Part shown: in pieces, positions 23,288 through 34,000 of the stretch | Position numbering within the stretch: position 1 is the stretch's first letter | How the letters are laid out: every line of letters starts with the position of its first letter | Assembly (NCBI GenBank): GCA_021521415.1 | Contig: JAIQDT010000839.1 | Location: 124,001 to 188,000, forward strand | Source: Bidens hawaiensis | Taxonomy: Eukaryota; Streptophyta; Magnoliopsida; Asterales; Asteraceae | Length of the DNA stretch: 64,000 bases | Direction of reading: 5' to 3' | The notes under the pieces: generated by a model | Told to the model about the DNA's origin: nothing | Database searches by the model: none | Seen by the model: only the letters and a program-made list of their open reading frames with translations | Made by a program: the position numbers and the translations under genes

Positions 23288-24119
23288 TTATTATATAAAG
23301 TAAAGCCAATGTTGGTGCCGCAAGGCTTTCCATTGGGCCAAGTGGCGGACCAACATTGGTCCTTGTCATTTGTTTATTTTTTAGTTACGATATCGTAACG
23401 AACGTAGAAAATCGAAAAAATTCGCATAGACTCGCTGCCTCAACGACCAGAAACGACAACACTCGGGTTTTGCTGATGCCCGAGTTTTACCGACTGATGC
23501 CACTCTGTTGGTCACTTAAACTATTTTTTTTAATCTTTTTTGCTTTTTTTTAGTTTCGGTACCGTAACGAGCGTAAACGACACCTACTGAATTCGCAACT
23601 TCTCACCACCTTAAAACTCGAGACCGACAACGTTTGGTTTTACTAACGCCCGGGTTTTACCGACAAAATAAACGGCGTTTTAAATATTTTATTTTTTATA
23701 TGTTAATTTGAGGAATTTTATTTTTGGGTTTTTTAACACTCTGGCTTTACATACGTTTTTTTATAACATAAAGAACGTAACAAATATTGACCGAATTTGC
23801 AACTCATCATCTTAACATCGTGTTTCAACTCCCGGGTTTTAGTGAGTGAAATCGCCGCTCAACACACAGGTCAATCACTAGTTTTAAAGTGTAATTGATT
23901 TATATATCTTTTATAAGATAAGGACACGTGGTGGGATGAAGGTACTCATGCTATGTACAAAAGGTTGTACATGACCTATGGCCAATACCACACAAGTCTC
24001 CTAAAGGTTAAATCTTGCTCAAAAATCATCACAAAAGGCACTTAGCATTTGATTCCAACACAATAGAACTAAATAATCAACTTTCCAACTCGCATTAGTA
24101 ATATTTCTAGTAACTTTTA
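23288..24119. repeat. Three degenerate repeats of about 190 bp, then spacer
   Basis: Related blocks begin near 23375, 23553 and 23750. Each runs from a GTAACGARCGTA-like word to an ACTCGGGTTTT / CCCGGGTTTTA word. The stretch ends near CAATCACTAGT (23873), which may be a worn Helitron-type end, but I see no hairpin. Confidence 0.5.
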
Positions 24120-26027
24120 TCTATTAATAGTAATAGTTAGGTTATAATACAATGTATGATTTTTTAGAAGGATTAGAGGTAATATGGTTCATTATTTTTA
24201 TATGAGTGGTTGAGATTAATTTAGGGAGGAAATCAAGTGTGAAACAAGGAGAAAGGCATAATAGGGATAACATATTTGTTGACTTTCTCCTTCCACGTGT
24301 AATATACGTGTCAAATTCCTCCATCATTTTAAAATGTTCATAACTTTTTTATGACATTTTTTTTAAAAACAAATTCACCATAATAACGAGTGTTTTTTTA
24401 TCGTTTATATGAGTACCATATTGTTATATAAAAATTAAAAAAAAATAGTAGGTTTTTACAAATTGTGTTTTACCAAAATTGTATTTTACAAAATTGTGTT
24501 ATACAATTGTATTTTTTTATTGTGTTTTTTTTTCATAATATTTTTTTCATTGTTTTTTTCATATTGTGTCATACAATTGTGTTTTTTGTTGTGTTTTTGT
24601 CATTGTGTTTTTTTCATAGTGTTTACTCCATTGTGTTTTTTGCATTGTGTTTTTTCATGGTGTTTTCCGTAGTGTTTTTCATTGTGTTTTTTTAGGCAGA
24701 TGCTTTCCGGTGACTGTTTTTTGGAGATTTTTCGGTGAATTTTTTGGCGAATTTTTCGGCGATTTTTTCGGCAAAATTTCTCGGGAATTGTTTTTCGGTG
24801 ACTTTCCATTGACTTTTCCGGTGAAATTTTCCGGCGAAATTTCCAAATATTTTCCGGCGATGTGGTGGCGATGGGTGACGGTTGTGGTGGCAGTGGGCGG
24901 TGGAGTTGTGGTGGTTGTAGGAGATGAGTGAAGATGTAAGTGGGTTTTTGAGATTAATATAAGTGGATTTTAATATTAAGTACTAAAATACACTCCTTCT
25001 TAGTCTTCTTAGAAAAATCAAATTTTTTATTTGAAACTAACCCTAATAAGAATCCATATTATAGTTAAAACTAATAATGATTCAAACTTTAGGTCAAGTT
25101 TAACCGGATGCTTCATTTTATTTTACGTACACTAAAAAGTCTGAAACTGATTTAACTTTTAATAACAATGACAATCTATCTCACAGCTAGAAAATCACAC
25201 TGAATATCTATGTCAATTTTGACCAAACACCTAATTTATTTGGCATGTGCATATAAATCTTAAAGTGATGACTCCATTCCTTGAATTTGCTTCACACAAA
25301 ATATTTTTCCTTTATCTAACCATATTATACATCAGTTTCTCACTCAGGCTACATGTATGCTCAAATCTCAATAAAGAACACTTCCAAATGGGTTAAGACA
25401 TAACAGGAATTAATACCCATGCATTAAGGTTCTAGTTTTCCTTACTTCCAACTTTAAACGCTTGTAATTTTCAGTACCTAGAATAATTGCTCTTCAAACC
25501 TTCATTCAAGTTCATCATCCTCCTCTTCATTCTCATTACTCTCACATGAGAACAAACACCCAACACCACTTAGACAAAATGAAATGAGTAAATATGACAT
25601 TTTAACTATCTTACAATACTATTAAAAGAAACTGTTAAAGCATATGTGTCAAGCCCATATTTCACCTAATTCCTAATCTCTCATCTCATTCATTATAGCT
25701 ATCCATGGGTCATGGGTTAAAATCATTTTGTCAAATGGGTTATAACATAGTGTGGGTTGTATTCATTATTGAATCAAGTGTCATTTTCATACCTAAGGTT
25801 TGACCAACTACACATTTAGTACTTTTCTTAAAAATTTCTTGCAAATCAACACCTGGCGTTTCCAAAATCATGATATTTTAGTACTTTTCGTTAACCCTGT
25901 TTGTTTTTTCCATTAAGTCTAAATTAAATTAATTCATAAGTATATTGAGAATCACAACTAAAATAACAGACCTTATTTATCTTTATCATTTGACAAAACC
26001 TGTGTAATACACGGGTTCAAAAGCTAG
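24120..26027 (+). mobile_element. Probable Helitron with nested TIR element
   Basis: The 3' end is clear: hairpin CCTGTGTAATACACGGG (25999-26015), then CTAG (26024-26027) before a T. The best 5' candidate is TCTATTAATAGTAATAG after an A at 24119, which is not unique. If correct the element is 1908 bp and carries the TIR element at about 24157-25021. No RepHel gene is present. Confidence 0.5.
24157..25021. mobile_element. Putative TIR element with simple-repeat interior
   Basis: The left end GATTTTTTAGAAGGATTAGAGG is roughly the inverse of the right end (about 24985-25021). The interior has a CATTGTGTTTTTT array (about 24460-24690), a TTTTTCGGCGA array (about 24715-24860) and a GGTGG-rich stretch. 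Open frames here are low-complexity readings. Confidence 0.4.
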
Positions 26028-26570
26028 TTTAAATGAATATATTAGATATTAATTTGTAGGGGTATGCATAAAATAGACAAGTAAGTTTTGAGAAGTATAT
26101 ATGAAATTAACCTTTTAAAGGCTTTATTATTGAGTTAATATATTATCATGCAATAGTATCCATCATGTATGTATGTATGTATTTATGTGTGTGTGTCTTT
26201 GTTTGTATCAAAAGTCTATATTTCCGGTTGACTATCAAAGCTAGGGGAGAGATTTTGGGTTCGTGTGATTCATCAAGGTTGCAGATGAATGAAAGTTGAT
26301 TCAAAACTTGTGATCGATGTGGATTGAGTCATTCTTGGTTGCAAGACATGATTCAATTTGTTAATTCTATTGATTATTAGGTGGAAACAAAATACGAGAC
26401 ATATAGTTTCTATTGAAAGAAGTAGAGGGTCCATATTCAAATGTGTATATCCTAAAAATTCAAAAGTAATAAAATGCAACGTCACAGAAGATGGGATTAA
26501 TAAAATGCTATGATGGACTTTGGTTGTTTAGTCAAGGTCAAGCATGTGAACCTTATGGAATATATATATG
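26028..26570. other. Spacer
   Basis: There is no gene. A (GTAT)n run lies near 26165-26185. Confidence 0.5.
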
Positions 26571-26573
26571 CAC

Positions 26574-27290
26574 GGTATGCCATAAGAAGGATTTGGGAAT
26601 GTGGACATAAAGTATTAGGTGGACTATGCCACTATGGTTATGGTTGGTGTTTGGCTTTGATGATGAACGTTTGAAGTTTCAACAGAGCATAAACATTAAA
26701 TCGATGTTACAAGAGTTGAGGAAAGTATCGAGTTCTTTTAAAATTGATGATTAGATGGTTTGGGTAGAAATTGGAGGCCTACCGTACATGGCATGGAATT
26801 TCGATTGTTACAACATGTTAGCAAGAAAGTGGGGGGAAATTCCATGTTTTTTGATGACGTAAAGGAAGAACCATTTTCAAGAGGTAGGATTTGCATATGC
26901 TTTTCTTTTTAGGTCGGATACCGGTAGTGAGGGGGAGTCAGTATCGTCGAATGGCAGTGAGTTTGTTTTTGGGTTAGGAACGGGTGAATTGCATCCTCAT
27001 GTAGTAAAAGATCTAGTAGATGAAGAAAATGGATTCATAGGACGCGTGTTCTATTTATTTTGTTACCGAGGAGTTGGAAAAGGAATATATACGGTTAACT
27101 CGCTTTCTGTTGTAACGAATGATGAAGATATAATTAAAAATGCAATAACTGATTCTAAAGGGGACGAAACAACGAGGTGGAGACAAAAGTTTATGTTTCT
27201 CCTACTACATTTGCGGCTGTAGAATCGTGGAAGTCTCTTCGCTTAACATAGTTTCTGATTCTAGTCTCTTGACTCAATTATGTAGGTCTA
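26574..27290 (+). pseudogene. LINE ORF1-like (DUF4283-type) relic, copy A
   Basis: Broken frames translate into pieces typical of plant LINE ORF1 / DUF4283 proteins: a basic Phe/Asp/Glu stretch, LRKVSSSFKIDD, then MVWVEIGGLPYMAWNFD, and a 'KWGE..CF' segment. Stops interrupt it (for example after KIDD) and the frame shifts after the WGE motif. The longest remaining frame (26989-27222) is the acidic linker part. No reverse transcriptase follows, so this is a 5' piece of a dead element. Confidence 0.6.
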
Positions 27291-27319
27291 GCAAAAACTA
27301 AAATTTAAGCATACATACA

Positions 27320-28035
27320 ACGTGCCATCAGGAAGAATTCAGGAATGTGACATAAGGCATTTAGGTAGACTATGGTTATGGTTAGTGTTTGGATTTGATG
27401 ACGAACGCTTGAAGTTTCAACAAAACATAAACATTGCATTGTCGTTTTAAGACTTGAGGAAAGTATCTGGTTCTTTTATAGTTGATTGCAGATGGCTTTG
27501 GTTGAAATTGGAGGTCTATCGTTTACGACATGGAATTTGATTGTTACAAGAAGATATCAAGCAAATGGGGTAATTTCATGTTTTGATGACGATAAGGAAG
27601 AACCACTTTCAAGAGGTAGGGCTTGAAGATGCTTTTCTTTTTAGGTCAGCTATCAGTAGGGGGGTCGGTATCGGCTAATGTGATGAGTATGTTTTGGGTC
27701 AGAAACAGGTGAATTGAACCCTTCTGTAGTAAAAGATCATGTATATGAAGAAAATGCGGATTCAAAGGAGGCGTGCTATACTTGTTTTAATAAGAAGGAG
27801 TTGGAAAAGGATGTACAAGGTCAACTCGCTTTCTCTTGTAACGAATTATGAAAATATGATTAAAAATGTAGTCACCAGTTTTGAAAGGAACTAGAGAAAT
27901 GGCGAGATGGAGGCAAAAGATGTTTCTTTTACTATACCCCGCTGTAGCAGTGGAACTGTGGAAGTCCTTTTGCCTAACATAGTTTCCGAGTCTGGTTCAT
28001 TTGGCTAAATTATGCATGTTTGGTGACAACTGCTT
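27320..28035 (+). pseudogene. LINE ORF1-like relic, copy B (tandem duplicate)
   Basis: It repeats copy A from end to end (GACGAACGCTTGAAGTTTCAAC, the WLKLEV..GI block, the CCTCATGTAGTAAAAGAT-like block) with many substitutions and small indels. It is more decayed than copy A. The about 750-bp spacing shows a tandem duplication, not two insertions. Confidence 0.55.
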
Positions 28036-28039
28036 TACA

Positions 28040-29045
28040 AAGATCCACGTGGGAATAATTATGGACCATTATGTTTTACTCAGTTGTGCAAATAGACTGA
28101 ATTTTTTTTTGTTGACTTGAGGATATGGCAAAAACGGGAAATGAAAATGTTCATATTCTCACAGATCAAGCAAGAGCGTGAAAGTTCTAGATGTCGATTA
28201 GGTCTCTCTATATATGTGGTATGGTGCAGCAGGTCCTTAGGTTCGTATATAGGAGGAGGCTTTTGTATTGGTTTCATCGGGTCTTCTTCTTTTGTTGTGG
28301 TTTATTTGGTCTGTCTTTGTGCAGTTCTTTTTTTGCTATCTCTTTAAGATTTTGTTATGCATTAATTTGTATTTATGTATCGTTATGTCTAGTTGCTTTC
28401 TGGATAATTTTTGTATAATATAGTTGCCATTCTAAAAATATAAACTTAAGCACAACACATCTATCCAAAAATGTCATTTACTTAAACACTAACATAAACA
28501 CGTTTAATAAGCGGGCGAGACATTTAACCTTAACACATTTTAGTTTAACAAATTCAATAACAAAAATAACTTTGATACGACCACTTAACACAACTAAATA
28601 TATGAATTCTAATATGATTGCTGACATGACTTTAAACAAAAGACTTCAAAATTCTATAAAAGTTAATAGTAAGCAGATGTAGTTAAGGTTAAAAATTTAG
28701 AGTAATTTAAATTTTTACAAAGTTATAAACTTACGTCATTAATAAATGGGTCTTAGATGAGTCATCTCAACATGCTAACCCTTTAACAAAGTTACTAAAT
28801 GACTTATACGAGCCATAATAGAGTTAGAAGAGCTATACTCGTTTATACATAGTTTAATCTTATCATTGACGCGCCGGTTCTTATACCCTAGAACCAAATT
28901 CATTTAACCTAGTGTAGTAGTATAAATTCATGCTAATGACCACATCTTTATTTCTGAATTCCAGGTTGCAAAAACACATACAGTTAAAAAAGAATACTCT
29001 ATTTATGTTAATAAAGGCAAAAGGGTTTAATTGGGTATTTAATGA
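28040..29045. other. Spacer
   Basis: No supported gene. The open frames near 28117-28418 overlap each other, lack domains, and follow the LINE relic. The remainder is AT-rich. Confidence 0.5.
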
Positions 29046-29054
29046 TAAATAAAT

Positions 29055-29947
29055 GAGAAAATTACTGTCTGAGTCCCTGTGGTTTGAGGGCGAAGTCACA
29101 TTGAGTCTAAAAAAAAAATGACCTGGTTGAATCCCTGTGGTTCCAAACGTGACCCAAATGAGTCCCTCCATTAACTTTCCTCCGTTAGCACTGTTAAAAT
29201 TAGGGGCAAACTAGTCTTTTCACTCCTTAAAAGATTATAAAGAAAATAATAAAAAAGAATAACCTCTCAGCCTGCAATAGCTCTTCCTCTCCCCTCTCTC
29301 CTCCGATTATTCTCCTTCTGTCTCCACGACGGCTTCCTCCTCCCGCCGCCGTCCGATCCGCCGTAACGCATCATTTCCATCTCTCTCTCTCTCTAGAAAG
29401 CAATTTCTCCCCCTCTGTAATATATATATGGTTGTGTTGTTATATAATGTAAGTGTGTGAATATATTGCACACAGAGTGTCAGTCCAGTCACAGGTAATT
29501 TGCTTCTTCTTCCCAACCTGTAAGAATCTGTGTGTGTTGTGGTTTTAGAGAGGAGATAGAGAGTGGGTGTGGGTAAAAGAAAAGTAGTAGTAGTGAAATG
29601 GTGATAGAGAAAGAGGAGGGTAGGAGTGATGTGTGTAGGGAATAGGGCGACTACCATGTGTCTCCAATGATTTGAGGCTAGGAGGGATACACAGACTTGG
29701 ATCTTGGGATCTTTGGTGATAACCTGCGCAAGAAAGGTTATTCTTTTTTATTTTTTTCTTTATAATCTTTTAAAGAGTGAAAAGACTAGTTTGCACCTAA
29801 TTTTAACAGTGCTAACGGAGGAAAGTTAATGGAGGGACTCATTTGGGTCACGTTTGGAACCACAGGGATTCAATCAGTTCATTTTTTTTTCGGGGACTCA
29901 ATGTGACTCCGCTCTTAAACCACAGGGACTCAAACAGTAATTTTCTC
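29055..29947. mobile_element. Mutator-like element with TIRs of about 218 bp
   Basis: 893 bp. It starts GAGAAAATTACTGT and ends with the inverse (AATTTTCTC). A 9-bp target duplication TAAATAAAT lies at 29046-29054 and 29948-29956. The inverted arms (about 29055-29272 and 29730-29947) match at well over 90% by eye. The interior (29273-29720) is CT-rich and then AG-rich, looks like a plant gene leader and intron (CT microsatellite, GTAAG-like junctions), and may be captured host sequence. No transposase. Confidence 0.9.
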
Positions 29948-29956
29948 TAAATAAAT

Positions 29957-30383
29957 TTCCAAGTATTTGTAGTTAGAAAAAGTGAAAATCTAATTAAAAA
30001 AGTGCTTGATAAAGGTGTTGGTACTACTGAATAAAGCCTGAGGTTCGAGACTCAAAAAAGCAAAAATGTGAAGAATAATAATTAACTGTTAAAAAAATAA
30101 TTAAAAAAAATGCTCCAATACAATTGAATATCATAAATGTTGTGTAATAACATATTTAAAAAAACGGGCCAACAAATAAAAACTCGACTATCCGGTGTAG
30201 CTCAATGGCTAAAAACGGCTTATACACCCGCAATCGCAATTGGCGTTGGGTAGCCTAAAGGGCAGCCACTCAAAAACCCACTATAGTAAAACCTGATAAT
30301 CGGATTCATATTAATATCATAATTTTTTTTTTCATTACAAATTCAACCAATATCACATTTTATAGAATAAATACAAATATATA

Positions 30384-30390
<7 letters not shown>
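29957..30390. other. Spacer upstream of the MATH gene
   Basis: There is no gene. Two fragments carry pol III-like boxes: GAGGTTCGAGACTC at about 30040 and GTAGCTCAATGGC at about 30198. Their order and distance do not make a tRNA. An (AAT)n run lies at about 30385-30412. Confidence 0.45.
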
Positions 30391-30412
<22 letters not shown>

Positions 30413-30415
<3 letters not shown>

Positions 30416-31051
30416 ATAGTCACTGCTGCTCCTTGTACCTCAAATCTCTTAAACTTTCTCTTTCTCTCTCTCTTTTGTGTATCTATCTATCTATCTATAT
30501 TTCTCCCGTCGCCTCTTTCTTCTTTCTAGACCTAAAATCAGCTTCCACCATCAACACCACCACTCAGGTTATTATTATTCTGCATCTGGATCCCCCAAAC
30601 TTATTATCAATCAATCTGCTCATTTCTATTCTTATTATTTTCCGACGGAGAATTAGTTAATTAATTATTTAATTAGGGTTTGTGTGTGTTTGCATGTGAA
30701 TGATCTTCCGTTTCACATCCGATTTGTGTACCGATTCGTCCAACAACTCAATCGGACTTAGGGTTTTGCTATTGCGTACAATTTCAATTGTTTACTTAAC
30801 ACTTAATTTCCACTTGCTTGATTGATTGATTACGCTTCTTATCATCACTTTCACTCTTGCGATTTGTATAGACAGGATGTTAGGGTTTATTCGAGACTTT
30901 ATTTGTTTTATTGGTTTTATAGTGTTTGATTGCAATTGATTAGCTTTATCAGCTTAGATGCTTTCAGTTTGATGATTGATATTCTGATTGTTAATTTTGA
31001 TATGATTGTTGTTTTGTTAGGTGATTTTAGGGGAAGTTGGGTAAGTGTGAA
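30413..31051 (+). promoter_or_regulatory. 5' leader of the MATH gene, probable leader intron
   Basis: A CT-rich stretch with (CT)n and (ATCT)n (30450-30500) looks like a transcribed leader. An AG acceptor at 31019-31020 (TTTTGTTAG) lies 31 bases before the ATG. A donor CAG|GTTATT at 30567/30568 would give a 453-bp leader intron. The transcription start is not determined. Confidence 0.45.
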
Positions 31052-34000
31052 ATGGCGGGGAGTTCAAGTGAGGAGTCTGGGGTTGGAAGATCGTTTGAGG
31101 GATTGTCGAACGGGCAGCAGAGGTCCGGCGAAGCTTTGGCGGAGTGGCGGTCGTCTGAGCAGGTGGAGAATGGGATTGCGTCAACGTCACCGCCTTATTG
31201 GGATACTGATGACGATAGAGATTGCGGTGGTATGCATCTTTTCAGTTTTGTTTTTTGTTTTTATTCTAAAGATAACGTATAGACTATAGAGAGTTAAAAA
31301 TCTTTTTGGAAGTAATTGTCACGCAATGTATTCTATGTTGACAAAAAGTGCGACTTTAGACGCGCTTTTACTTGCGAGCCTTTTGTCTTAAATTACTTCT
31401 TGTAAAATGTAACCTAAATTAGTTAATATAATGTTTAGAGAGCAAAACACATGTAATTCTTAATGAAGTTAGAATAAACATATATATATATATATATATA
31501 TGTTTATATATATATATATTTACTCGCATCCTTTTGCTCTTGCGGATAAAACATATATGGTGTTAGTGAGATACAAATTTTATATAATTGTTTTTTTTTG
31601 AATTTTGTTCATGTGCAGAAAAGAAACCTTCTGATCTATACGGAAGGTATACATGGAAAATAGACAAATTTTCACAGATTAACAAGAGAGAGCTTCGTAG
31701 CAATGCGTTTGAGGTTGGTGGCTACAAATGGTATGCTTTCTTCTTTTGTTTGTTTAGTCAAATGATGATGATATATTATATATGTGCAAGTTATGGGTTA
31801 TTTAAGCTTGAGGGTATGGTTTTAGGTACATTTTAATCTACCCACAGGGGTGTGATGTCTGCAATTTTCTGTCATTGTTTCTTTGTGTTGCAGAGCATGA
31901 CAAGCTTCTTCCTGGTATGATTTATAAAAGTAAAGTTTAAGGGTTCACTTGTTTTTTTTCATTTGGCAATTAAAATAATTTAAAGTGGCTTTTCTTTTTA
32001 CTGATGCAGGATGGAGTCATTTTGCACAATTCACAATAGCTGTGGTGAATAAGGACCCCAAGAAATCAAAATATTCTGGTTTATTTTTGTTGTTTTTTAC
32101 CTTATTATTATTCATTATTGTTGCCTGTTAATATCATTTAAAGTGATTAAATCATTAAATGTATGTTTGTAGATACTTTACATCGCTTCTGGAAGAAAGA
32201 GCATGACTGGGGTTGGAAAAAGTTTATGGAATTATCCAAAGTTTTAGATGGATTTGTTGATGCTGATACACTCGTAATAAAAGCTCAAGTTCAAGTTATC
32301 AGGTTTTTTTTTATTATTTTTTTCGAGCTTTATTGTTATTATGGTAGTGTCATATGAAAAATGACTTTTTCTTATCCTCATCGAACCCTTTGCACCACGG
32401 TCTAAATTTACTTGTCATGTATTTTAATTATGTTTTGTAACTTGTTTTAGAATATATCTTGTTTTCTTGTCGCGATAGTTAATGCTTCATTCGTTATGGA
32501 AACAATAGAAGCTGGTCAAACAAACACTTAATTATCGTATGTAACTTTATTCAGAGTCTATTTTAATTGCTACGTATTTGAGTAATAAAATGATTGGTAC
32601 TTGATTATGAGTATATATAGATATATTAAGCCATTACTCTTGTGTGAAATCTCCATTTACCTTATACCATAACAATGAATTGATTGGAAATTAGGAAGCA
32701 TTTTGTAGACCAATTGAGATATTTTTTTATCTCTTGCAACATTGTTATTAATTTTAATTATTGTTATTATTTATGTTAATTGTACTCTATTTTATTAGGA
32801 TAAGACAAACACACATTGATTTGTTGTATCATATGCTATTTTATTTTCCAATGACTTCACATGTACCATTTTTGAGTTATTTTCTCTTTCTTTTTCTTAT
32901 GGAACTATGTATAATAATAAATGCTAACATGTGTTAAACGATATTGAAGGGAGAGAGCGGATCGTCCTTTCCGATGCCTTGACCGTATGTATAGGAGAGA
33001 ACTTGTAAGGGTATATTTGTCAAATGTAGAACAAATTTGTCGCCGCTTTGTTGAAGAAAAAAGAGGAAAACTCGGGAAGTTGCTAGAAGATAAAGCTAGA
33101 TGGTCCGGGTATGTAATACTAATTCCTGGTAGACGATAATAGGTGTGGCAAAATGGTAATTTTTTTATATGGGTTGCGCCCAATTTGATTCTTTTTATCC
33201 CTTTTATGTTTCAGCTTCTGCAGTTTCTGGTCAAGAATTGATAAAGTTTCAAGGCAACAAATGTCACAAGAGAAATCAGATTCAATATTGAAAACCGTTG
33301 TGAAGCATTTCTTTATAGAAAAAGAAGTGACATCAACTTTAGTGATGGACTCTTTATACAGTGGATTAAAGGCCCTTGAAGCTCAATCCAAAGTCAACGC
33401 AAAATGTGATGCAGAACAAACGGCAACAATACCCGTTGTCCATATGGAAAACGACATGTTTTCTCTCGTTGATGATGTTCTGCTTTTGCTTGAGAGGGCC
33501 GCCATTGAACCCTTGCCCCCAAAAGATGAAAACCGTCCTCAAAACCGTACTAAGGTCAGCGTTATTTTATAGTAATGACTGTCTACTCATACATTCCTAC
33601 ATCATATGCACCTATATATATTTATATATTAGTATTTGTATATGTACATATATATGCATGTATATGCATACATAGGTGTATACACATATGTACACACACA
33701 CACATCCATATTTAGTTACATAACCTTACCAACTTAGTATAATTTGTTTTCTGTTACTAGTATTGCTTATTTTTACTATTAATACTGCTATTTATTATAA
33801 TGATTTTATCTACTTATCATTTTTTTTTCTCGTTAGTACTAAATATTACACTTTTCCAATAGTTTATTTTATACTTTATTTACTATTCTACTATTATGTT
33901 GGTTGTTTTGGAGCCGGGGGTCCCTTGGAAGCAGCCTCTCTATTCCCCAGGGATAGAGGTAAGGCCTGCCTACATCCCACCCTCCCCAGGCCCTACTAAG

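Noticed and set aside
24463..24931. Phe/Cys-rich open frames
   Set aside because: They translate CATTGTGTTTTTT and TTTTTCGGCGA simple repeats in several frames.
30030..30230. tRNA gene suggested by GAGGTTCGAGACTC and GTAGCTCAATGGC
   Set aside because: The B-box-like word precedes the A-box-like word on the same strand, and no cloverleaf forms. At most two SINE scraps.
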